From: Nocardia otitidiscaviarum NBRC 14405
Lineage (GTDB): Bacteria > Actinomycetota > Actinomycetes > Mycobacteriales > Mycobacteriaceae
Length of the DNA: 64,000 bases
Reading direction: 5' to 3'
Assembly (NCBI RefSeq): GCF_000308635.1
Contig: NZ_BAGD01000280.1
Coordinates: 35,932-99,931, forward strand
The notes under the pieces are model-generated. The model worked only from the letters and a program-made list of their open reading frames with translations, made no database searches and was not told the origin of the DNA. Shown here piece after piece: positions 33,668 through 41,800 of this stretch; the stretch's first letter is position 1; each line of letters begins with the position of its first letter. A program made the translations under genes and the position numbers.

Positions 33668-35970
33668 GCACCACCGACACCTCCCCCGCCGACGGCGGGT
33701 ACTCCGGCAGCTGGGCCGACTGGATCGGCGAAAGCCTCGGCGCGACACCGACTCCGGACCGCCACGGCCCCCGCCGCGAGCGCGGCGCGTCCGCACGCCG
33801 CCGCCGACGCGACAGCCAGGCCGCCGAATTCGCGGACGCGCGGGGCGGATACGGCGATGACGGGTTCGACGAAGCAGCGGCCGAGGACGGCGAACCCGCG
33901 GCCGACCGCTACTTCCGGCCGGACGACGAATACGACTTCGACGACGAGGACGACTACGCCGACCTACCCGGCTGGGACGACCGCCTGGCGGGCCTGGCAC
34001 GACAGCGCGCCCGCCTCGTAGACGTCGAGGACGACGACCTCGAGCCTGATCCCGGCGACGGTGCCGACTCCACTGCCGACCGACCCGACGCGAGAACGCA
34101 CGGGTCCACCACGGCGAGCACCCGCCAGCCGGGCACCGCATTCCGGGATCGCGTGCCGAAGGCGGCGTGCGACGGGGAGACAACCGGTGGACCGAGCGAA
34201 TACTCCAGCGGTACCGATGATGACGTGGCTCCAAACGCGCACCCGGGCAGCCACGACGCGAACGCGAGCACCCGCGGCAAGCAGGATGACGAGGGTGACC
34301 GCGACGGCGGTGGTGCCCCGAACACGCGATCGACAGGCGGCGGCCGGTCCGGCGCGAAGTCGACCGCCACGGCGGGATCCGCGGCGTGGCGGCGGGATCG
34401 GACGGCCCGGCCGCACCCGTTCCCCTCATCGGATCCGCACTGGATGCCCGAACCACCGACCGCACCTCCCGCCGTGGCGCATGCGCGCTCCGGCGGTACC
34501 GCACGGGCGCACGGGGATTCGGCCGACCGGGAGACCGACACCGGCTCGCGGCCAGCCGCGCACTCGACCGCGGCATTCCGGCAGGACGCCCGGGCGAACC
34601 AGGACGCCGGATCACCCGCGCGCGATACTCCAGGTACAGACCCCACCCGCGGCGCGACACCGCGGTCCGATCACGGCCCCACCGGCCGTCCGGACCACAG
34701 TGCGGAACGGCGATCGGGCCACGAGGTGAACGCGCGGTCCAACCGTGGCAGGACCACCGCACCGGACTACGACAGGACCGCGCGAGCCGACCACGGCGGA
34801 GCCCGGCGATCAGACCACGACAGGACCGCACTACCGGACGACGAGAGGGCCGCACGATCGGTCGGCGACATCACCGCCGGATCGGCGCACGGCACAGACG
34901 CTCGGCCGGACCACGACCCCGCCATTCCTCCGGAGCATGACGTCCCGGACCGCGACCCCGACGTCGGAGTTGGGTACGCCGCGGGCGCGACGCAGGACTA
35001 CGACAACGAAATCCGATCGGGAAGAGGCTCAGCCCCTCGGCCGGGGGATGATCCGGATACACGGTCGGGATACGGCGCGGACGCATATCCGGAAGACGGA
35101 ACGGGCGCACGGGGATACGACGCGGGCACTCCGTCGGCATACGACGAGGGGGCGCACTCGGCATACCGCCCGGGCACCCGGTCGGCGAATGGACCGAGCG
35201 TGCGGTCGGGGTACGGGCCGAGTACGCGGGCCGAGGTCGCCGCGCGGTCGCGGGCGGAGGCGGCGGCGGCCCTGGCTCGGCTGCACCGGAACTCCGGGGG
35301 CACGCGGCGGCGGGTGGGGGCGGATCGGGAGCCGTGGTCGGTGCGGGAGCGGATGTGGGATGCGCGGGAGCGGTGGGCCGCGCCGTTGCTCGGGATGCTG
35401 GGGGTGTGTGCGGTGGTGGCGGCGGTGCTCGTGCAGGTGAACAAGTCGGGTGAGCCGACGTCCGCCGCGGCGGCGCCGACCGTGGTGCCCGCGACATCGG
35501 CGGCTCCGGATGACTCGGCGGCTCCCGAATCACCGGCGGCGGGGAACGGTGCGACCACGCCGGTGGGCGCAGCCACGCCCGAATGTCCGGCGGAGGTCAA
35601 GGGTGAGCATGTGCGCGGGAACGGTCCGGGCGGCACCCGGACGGGTCCGGACGCGATTCTGGCGTTGCAGCACGCCTACTACGTGGCGCGGTCGGGGGCG
35701 CTGGCCCGGGAACTGGTGGCGGCCGATGCGGCGGTGCCGTCGGCGGCCGACATCCAGGCCGGGATCGACACCATTCCGCCGCTGACCACGCACTGCGTGC
35801 AGATCGCACCGGGTGCGTTCGCCGGCCAGTACATCGTGATCGTCACCGAGTTCCGGCCGGACGATTCCCGGCGGATCTGGAGTCCGCAACTGGTCATGAC
35901 CACCACGGATGCGGACCGCACGGTCATCAACGCCATCATCCCGCTCCCCGACGACGCCACGCCACGCTGA
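33664..35970 (+). CDS. Large disordered single-pass protein with DUF8176-like C-terminal domain
   Basis: 768 residues. About 570 residues of low-complexity Asp/Arg/His/Gly/Thr sequence with imperfect repeats (variants of TARSDHDRT and SGYGP), a basic helix, one transmembrane helix (APLLGMLGVCAVVAAVLVQV, near residue 580), then a globular external domain with cysteines in PECPAEV and THCVQIAP. That domain matches the one encoded at 29701-30507, so both genes are paralogs placed around the P-loop-like genes and cutinase. Function unknown. Confidence 0.72.
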   Translation: MSTTDTSPADGGYSGSWADWIGESLGATPTPDRHGPRRERGASARRRRRDSQAAEFADARGGYGDDGFDEAAAEDGEPAADRYFRPDDEYDFDDEDDYADLPGWDDRLAGLARQRARLVDVEDDDLEPDPGDGADSTADRPDARTHGSTTASTRQPGTAFRDRVPKAACDGETTGGPSEYSSGTDDDVAPNAHPGSHDANASTRGKQDDEGDRDGGGAPNTRSTGGGRSGAKSTATAGSAAWRRDRTARPHPFPSSDPHWMPEPPTAPPAVAHARSGGTARAHGDSADRETDTGSRPAAHSTAAFRQDARANQDAGSPARDTPGTDPTRGATPRSDHGPTGRPDHSAERRSGHEVNARSNRGRTTAPDYDRTARADHGGARRSDHDRTALPDDERAARSVGDITAGSAHGTDARPDHDPAIPPEHDVPDRDPDVGVGYAAGATQDYDNEIRSGRGSAPRPGDDPDTRSGYGADAYPEDGTGARGYDAGTPSAYDEGAHSAYRPGTRSANGPSVRSGYGPSTRAEVAARSRAEAAAALARLHRNSGGTRRRVGADREPWSVRERMWDARERWAAPLLGMLGVCAVVAAVLVQVNKSGEPTSAAAAPTVVPATSAAPDDSAAPESPAAGNGATTPVGAATPECPAEVKGEHVRGNGPGGTRTGPDAILALQHAYYVARSGALARELVAADAAVPSAADIQAGIDTIPPLTTHCVQIAPGAFAGQYIVIVTEFRPDDSRRIWSPQLVMTTTDADRTVINAIIPLPDDATPR

Positions 35971-36011
35971 GGGCTGCGCACACGCGCCGGGGGCGCTCCG
36001 ATCCGGGCGTT

Positions 36012-36041
36012 TTGGAGTTTCGCCCGGGTGTGGGCTAATGT
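36012..36041 (+). promoter_or_regulatory. Probable tRNA-Gly promoter
   Basis: TTGGAG (36012-36017) and TAATGT (36036-36041) are 18 bp apart, about 43 nt upstream of the mature tRNA 5' end. Confidence 0.55.
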
Positions 36042-36084
36042 TCTCTCTCGCACGCCGCAGGGCAAACGCCCCGGTGAGCGAGAT

Positions 36085-36157
36085 GCGGATGTAGCGCAGC
36101 TGGTAGCGCATCACCTTGCCAAGGTGAGGGTCGCGGGTTCGAATCCCGTCATCCGCT
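36085..36157 (+). tRNA. tRNA-Gly (anticodon GCC)
   Basis: 73 nt, full cloverleaf: acceptor GCGGATG paired with CATCCGC, D-stem GCGC/GCGC, anticodon loop TTGCCAA, T-arm GCGGG-TTCGAAT-CCCGT, discriminator U. CC follows in the genome at 36158-36159. A rho-independent terminator comes right after. Confidence 0.97.
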
Positions 36158-36165
36158 CCCCCGAG

Positions 36166-36198
36166 AGCCCCGACACGATCACTCGTGCCGGGGCTTTC
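36166..36198 (+). terminator. Terminator of tRNA-Gly
   Basis: AGCCCCGACACGA (36166-36178) pairs with TCGTGCCGGGGCT (36183-36195) with one mismatch and a 4-nt loop, followed by TTCGT. Confidence 0.85.
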
Positions 36199-36318
36199 GT
36201 CATCATCCCCGGATCCGACATTCCGGACATCCCGACACCCCGTGAAAGCCGGTCGCGCACAGTAGATCTCGGGCACATTCACAGCCACTTCGCGACGGAT
36301 TCGCGGTACCTTCGGAGG

Positions 36319-36600
36319 GTGACGATCATCAGCGCCCTGGCCGACACCGTGCTCGCCCAGATCGGGAATCCGACTCCCGAGACGCCGCCCGCGGCGGACA
36401 AACTCATGAAGCTGGTGCGGTACTTCACCTGGTTCGTGCTGCTGTCCGGCGTACTGGGCATCACCTACGCGGGCGGTCGGTTCGCCTGGGAGAAATGGAC
36501 CGGTGGCGGACTGGCGTCGCCGAAGATGGTGGCCGGAGCCATGATCGGCGGCATCATCGCCACCAGTGCGGGCACCATCATGAACGCCGCCATCGGCTGA
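36319..36600 (+). CDS. VirB2/TrbC-like small membrane protein
   Basis: 93 residues. An N-terminal amphipathic stretch, then two hydrophobic helices about 32-54 (YFTWFVLLSGVLGITYAGG) and 67-92 (MVAGAMIGGIIATSAGTIMN), with a short polar loop (WEKWTGGGL). This is the size and layout of pilin-like TrbC/VirB2 subunits, although no cleaved signal is evident. Annotating it with an upstream start would run through the tRNA. GTG 36319 is right after TACCTT plus 6 nt, so a leaderless start is likely. Confidence 0.65.
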   Translation: MTIISALADTVLAQIGNPTPETPPAADKLMKLVRYFTWFVLLSGVLGITYAGGRFAWEKWTGGGLASPKMVAGAMIGGIIATSAGTIMNAAIG

Positions 36601-36715
36601 TCCGGGACGGATGACCGGACACGGTCCCCGGTCGGCACGGATTGTCGGTGCCCGACGCTAATCTCGTCGAACAGACTGGCGAACAGGTGTCGACAGCACG
36701 GACAGTGGGGCCGCG

Positions 36716-37897
36716 GTGACGAGAAGTGTGAGGAGTGCGAGCGGACTGCTCGACAGCCGGGACAGCGTGACCTTCGGGCTCGAGGACGTCAACGAGGTCG
36801 TCGCGGTCATGGTGGACGAACAGGCCGAGGAACGGCCGCGCGACCGGGAACTCGTCACCTGTCGGCTGGGACTCGACGGGGAGAGCCCGGAAACGCTGAC
36901 CCTGTTGGGCGCGCGGCTCGGGGTGTCGCGGGATCGGGCGCGGCAGTTGTACACCCGCGCCGTCGGGCAGATGGTGCGGCGGGTGCAGGGCACCGGACAT
37001 CCGGATACGGCCGTCTTCGCCGAACGGTATCCGGTGGGCCTGGGTGACGAGCGGCTGGTGCGCACCCTGCTGGCCGAAACCTATGCCACCGACAGCGATA
37101 TCGCCGCGCAGGACTGGGCGTATCTGAAGCTGCGGCTGGCCGGGCACGATCTCCAGGATTCGAAACGGCTGGCCGGATTCGTCTTTCAGCGCATCGCGGG
37201 CTGGCAGCAGAAGGGGCGCTGGCATCTGCTGCCCGCCGCCAAACCCGAGGAGGTGCCGGCCGGGATCTGGAATCCGTGGCTGCGGCGCGTGGAGTGGGCC
37301 GACGGCACGCCCGAGGAGCTACCCGACGGCCCGGCGCGGCGCCTGGACTTCGACGACGACGGACGCGGGACCATGTTCGCCGAGAAACTCGGACGCGAGG
37401 TGACCTTCGATACCGGCCTGCAGGCGCGGCTGCTGCGCATGCTGGACGGGAGTGAACGCGTCGAGGAGTTCCAGGAGTATCCCGGCGCGGTCGAGTACGA
37501 ACTCGACGGAGCCCAGCGGGTGCACCACCCGAGTGTGGCGGTGCGCTTCGCCGACGGGCGGGTGGTGCTCATCGACGTGATTCCGCTCGGGCACGCGGCG
37601 GTACACGCCAACCGGGCCAAGGCGACGGCCGGGCGCGGGTACGCGCACGCGCGCGGCTGGGGTTGGCTGGTGTGGACGGGCAGTCAATCCGGGGTCGCCG
37701 ACCTCATGCGGCGGCAGGTCGACGCGCGCACCGAGAACATTCTCCGCAACCGGCTCGCCGACGGACCGGTCGACTGGGTGGAACTACGCCGGATCCGGGA
37801 GGAAACCGGCATGGAACTCCTGGATTTCGCCGCCCTGGTGCTGAAGCACGGATGGCGTTGGGACCGTGGGCCGTTCCGGCTGAGCCGCGAATCCTGA
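36716..37897 (+). CDS. Sigma-region-4-like HTH protein with a possible degenerate TnsA-like domain
   Basis: 393 residues. Residues about 62-88 (LLGARLGVSRDRARQLYTRA) form a sigma-70 region-4 type helix-turn-helix. Residues about 255-320 contain a strand pattern (HHPSVAVRFADGRVVLIDVIP) that resembles the PD-(D/E)xK core of TnsA-like nucleases, but the usual lysine after the acidic residue is missing. I infer a DNA-binding regulator that kept an inactive nuclease-like fold. GTG start at 36716; no clear ribosome site. Confidence 0.6.
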   Translation: MTRSVRSASGLLDSRDSVTFGLEDVNEVVAVMVDEQAEERPRDRELVTCRLGLDGESPETLTLLGARLGVSRDRARQLYTRAVGQMVRRVQGTGHPDTAVFAERYPVGLGDERLVRTLLAETYATDSDIAAQDWAYLKLRLAGHDLQDSKRLAGFVFQRIAGWQQKGRWHLLPAAKPEEVPAGIWNPWLRRVEWADGTPEELPDGPARRLDFDDDGRGTMFAEKLGREVTFDTGLQARLLRMLDGSERVEEFQEYPGAVEYELDGAQRVHHPSVAVRFADGRVVLIDVIPLGHAAVHANRAKATAGRGYAHARGWGWLVWTGSQSGVADLMRRQVDARTENILRNRLADGPVDWVELRRIREETGMELLDFAALVLKHGWRWDRGPFRLSRES

Positions 37898-37974
37898 TCT
37901 TCCGCCGGCACGTTTGCCTTCCCGTTCCCGGGCTACGTCCATGACATCGTCACCAACCATCCTCGGGATCAGTC

Positions 37975-38820
37975 ATGGGTATCGCATCGGGTACGACGAA
38001 GGTAGTGAGCAACACGGCCGCCGCGGCCACCTCGGCGGTGACCGCCACGGTCGGTACGGTCGGCGGCGCGGTGGTGGGAGCCACCACCGGCGCGGCGCGC
38101 GGCGCGGTCCAGGGGGCGTACTCCGGCGCGAAATCAGGCGTCAGCACGCCCACCGCGGTCGCCCTCGGAGCGACCGCCGCGGGCGTGATCGGACTCGTCG
38201 AATGGCCGCTGGCCCTCGGCGCGAGCACCGTCGCGGGCGCTGTCTACCTGGTGAACCGCGCCCGGCGGCACGACGATTCGGGTCGACCGCGGCACCGCGA
38301 GCACGCTGGCCCGACCACCGGCAGGCAACACGACAGCGCCGCCTCGACCCGACGCCGCACGTCGACCGGCACGGAGAAGGGCAGTGGCGGCAGCTCCTCG
38401 GACGAAGTCATGACCGGCACGACGACCGCCCGCCGACGCACGATCCCGTCCGCCGCGGAGACAACGTCCGAGCGCGAGGCAACGGCCGCTAGCGAAACCG
38501 ACCAGACCGCCGGTACCCGGCGCAAGTCGGGTACGCGCAAGAGCAAGACCGGCACCAGCACGCGAACCACCGGCATCAAGCACACCCGGCGGGACGACGC
38601 GGCGGCGCTGGACGAAGGCGCGGATGCGGAGGGCAGCGCGGCCGCGGCGAGTAAGCCCGAGGGAGCGGCGAATCGGTCCGCCGGTGCCGAAGGCGCGCGC
38701 CGGAAGTCGTCCACGACACCGACGCCGCGCAAGCGTTCCACGACCGGCAAGTCCACCACCGGCAAGTCCACCGCCGCCAAGTCCACCACCCGCAAGTCCA
38801 CGACGGAGACCGCACGCTGA
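37975..38820 (+). CDS. Alanine-rich membrane-associated protein with Lys/Thr/Ser tail
   Basis: 281 residues. An Ala/Gly-rich N-terminal region (1-85) includes one likely membrane helix (about 63-85), then about 190 residues of low-complexity Arg/Thr/Ser, ending in repeats of TTGKS and KSTTRKST reminiscent of histone H1-like tails. No enzymatic motif. Its stop shares a base with the ATG of the P-type ATPase (TGATG), so the two are probably co-translated and may work together. Confidence 0.68.
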   Translation: MGIASGTTKVVSNTAAAATSAVTATVGTVGGAVVGATTGAARGAVQGAYSGAKSGVSTPTAVALGATAAGVIGLVEWPLALGASTVAGAVYLVNRARRHDDSGRPRHREHAGPTTGRQHDSAASTRRRTSTGTEKGSGGSSSDEVMTGTTTARRRTIPSAAETTSEREATAASETDQTAGTRRKSGTRKSKTGTSTRTTGIKHTRRDDAAALDEGADAEGSAAAASKPEGAANRSAGAEGARRKSSTTPTPRKRSTTGKSTTGKSTAAKSTTRKSTTETAR

Positions 38821-41800
38821 TGCCCGGACTGCGCTCGATCGCCACCGCACCGCTGCGGATTCCCGTGCTCGGAGCCGCCGCCGCGGTCACCCTGGTGGGC
38901 CGTCCCGCCGCCGCGGCGGCCCGGGGGACCCGCCACCTGCTGGAACCGATACTGCCCGACGCGGTGAACGAGTTCACCGACGATGTCACCCGAGAGTTCG
39001 AGGCCCTGTTCGACCCGCGCCCACGGCAGCGGCAACGACATGTGGCCATCCGGGACAACCGGATACACGCCGAGGTCCGGGGGCTGCACTCCGAGCAGAC
39101 CGACCGCGTCGCGAAGGCGGTGTCCGAACGTCTCGACCGCACCGACGGGGTGCACTGGCACCGGGTGAACGAGGCGCTCGGGCGGGTGACGGTCGCCGTG
39201 GACCGGGAAAAGCTCACCACGGCGCGGCTGGAGGAGATCCTCGTCGACGCCGAACGCGCCGCCGGAACCGATAGCGCGGCCTGGAGCCAGGTCGTCGACG
39301 ACACCTCCGAACGCGAACCCGTACTGGCCGCGGCCGTCCAGTTGGCCGGTGATCTCGTCGGCATCGGGGTGGCGGTGGCGCGCTCGGCGCTGCCCGGCTC
39401 CACCCCGGCGCAACTGCTGCGCGCGGGCGTCTCGCTCGCCGACGGCCAGCCATCGGCACGCGCGCTGCTGGAACGACACCTCGGCCGCGACCGCACCGAC
39501 ACCCTGCTCACCACCGGCAGCGCGCTCGGGCAGGCGCTGGACGGGCACCTCGCCAGCCTCGTCGCCGACAGCCTGCAACGCACCGTGCGGCTGGTCGAAG
39601 CCGCCGCGCGGTACGCGCAGTGGCAGCGCTGGGACGATCTGATCGCCGGGCCGGACCAACCCGGCGTCCACCACTACCGGCCGCCCGAACTCCGGCCGGT
39701 GCCGCTGCCTCCCGGTCCCGTCGAGCGCTGCACCGAGCAGGTGTCGACGGGGTCGGCCCTGGTGTCCTTCACCTCCCTCGCCGGAAGCCGGGGCATGTCG
39801 GACGCGGCGGACGCGCTCGCCGCGGGCGTGCCCAAGGCGGCGCGGGCCAGCCGCGAGACCTTCGCGGGCACCCTGGCCACGGTCATGGCCGTGCAGGGGG
39901 TGCTGACCATCGACCCGGTGCTCTGGCGGCGGCTCGACCGAGCCTCCGCCCTGGTGGTGGACCGCCATGCGGTGCGCGGTGACCGGCCGGTCGTGCTATC
40001 GGCCGATACCGGCAACCCCGACTGGTCCACCGAGCATGTCTGGAGCGCCGCGCAGCGGCTGCTCTGGCGCGACGGCCCCGACCTGCCCATTCCCCCGCCG
40101 CGCTCGCGCCATCGCGAACAGCTCACCCTCGTGCCGGAGCAGGGGGCGCCGGGCGAAGATCCCGACGCGGGGCCGATCGGGAAGCACGCGGACACCGATG
40201 AGGGCGAACCGGTCTGGTACGAGTTGCGCGACGGGGACAGCGTCGCGGGCCGGGTACTGGTCGGCTGGGAACTGCACCCCGAGGCGATCGGACTGCTGGC
40301 CGCCGCACGCAAGGCCGGATTGCGGGTGGTGCTCGTCGGCGACGAGTCGACGGCCGAATTACGACGCAGCGCGGACGAATTCGTGACCGCGGGGGGCTCG
40401 GCAACCGCCCTGGTGCGGCGGTTGCAGCGGCAGGGTCACGTAGTCGCCATGCTGAGCGGCAATGCGCACAAGGCATTGGCCGCGGCGGATCTCGGGATCG
40501 GACTGGCGCACGGGAACGGCACCCGGTCGCGGGTGCCCTGGCAGGCCGGAGTGGTGTGCCCGAATCTGGCGTGTGCGCGGCGGATCATCGCCGCGGCCGG
40601 ACCCGCGCGCGCCGCCAGCGAACGCGGGCGGGTGCTGACCCTGTCGGCCTCCACCCTCAGCGGCCTGCTGCTCGCCTCCGGCCCCACCCGGAGGCGCCCG
40701 GTGGCGGCCACCGCACCGATTTCGTCGGCGACCCTGCTCGGCTTCGCCACCGGACTGCTTTCGGGCCGCCGCGCCGGGCGCACCGACCAGATCACGCCGG
40801 TACCGCTGGTGCCCTGGCACGCCCTGGAACCCGATGAGGTGCTGGCCCGGCTGCCCGCACCCGAACCCCGACAGCCGCGGCACGGAGCCGTCACCACCGA
40901 GGCACTGAAGGCGGCGCGCTGGCTGGCGCGTCCCACGGAGACCGTCGCCGATCTGGCGCAGCAGGTGCGCCGGGAGCTCGCGGATCCGCTGACCCCGCTG
41001 CTCGCCGTGGGCGCGGTCGCCTCCGCGCTGCTGGGCTCGCCCACCGACGCGGTGCTGGTGGGGTCGGTGCTCGGCCTCAATGCCGTGGTGTCGGCGTTGC
41101 AGCGCCGCCGTGCCGGACAGTCCCTGCACCGGCTGCTGGTCGGTGAACGCCTGCTCGCCCGCCTCGTCACCGAGGATGGTGAAACCAGCACTCCCGCCGA
41201 CGAATTGCGGCCCGGCGACGTGATCGCGCTGCGCTCGGGCGATGTGGTGCCCGCCGACGCCCGGCTGCTGGAGACCGACGGTCTGGAAATGGACGAGTCC
41301 GGGCTCACCGGCGAATCGGTGACCGTCGACAAGCAGGTCGGCGCGACTCCCGGTGCGGCCCTGGGGGATCGGTCCTGCATGGTGTTCGAGGGCGGTGTCG
41401 TGGTGAACGGCAGCGCCCGCGCGGTGGTGGTGGCGGTCGGCTCCGCCACCGAATCCGGCCGCGCCCTCGCCGTGGCGGGTCCGCCGCGCACCGCCGGGGT
41501 GCAGGCGCATCTGCGCTCCCTGTCCGAGCGGGTGCTGCCGCTCACCCTGGGCGGCGGCAGTCTGGTCACCGCGACCAGTTTCCTGCGCGGCCTGCCGCTG
41601 CGGCCCGCGCTCGCCGACGGGCTCGCGGTGGCCGTGGCGGCGGTGCCGGAGGGACTGCCGCTGGTCGCCACCGTCGCCCAGCTCTCGGCCACGCGCCGGC
41701 TGTCGCGGCGCGGCGTGCTGGTGCGCTCCAGCCGCACCATCGAGGCGCTGGGTCGGCTGGACACCGTCTGCTTCGACAAGACCGGCACCCTGACCGCCGG

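Noticed and set aside
31601..34855. 1084-codon antisense frame
   Set aside because: Arg/Gly/His-rich shadow opposite the cutinase and the disordered protein.
36028..36318. Upstream extension of the VirB2-like gene
   Set aside because: It would translate through the tRNA-Gly gene and its terminator.
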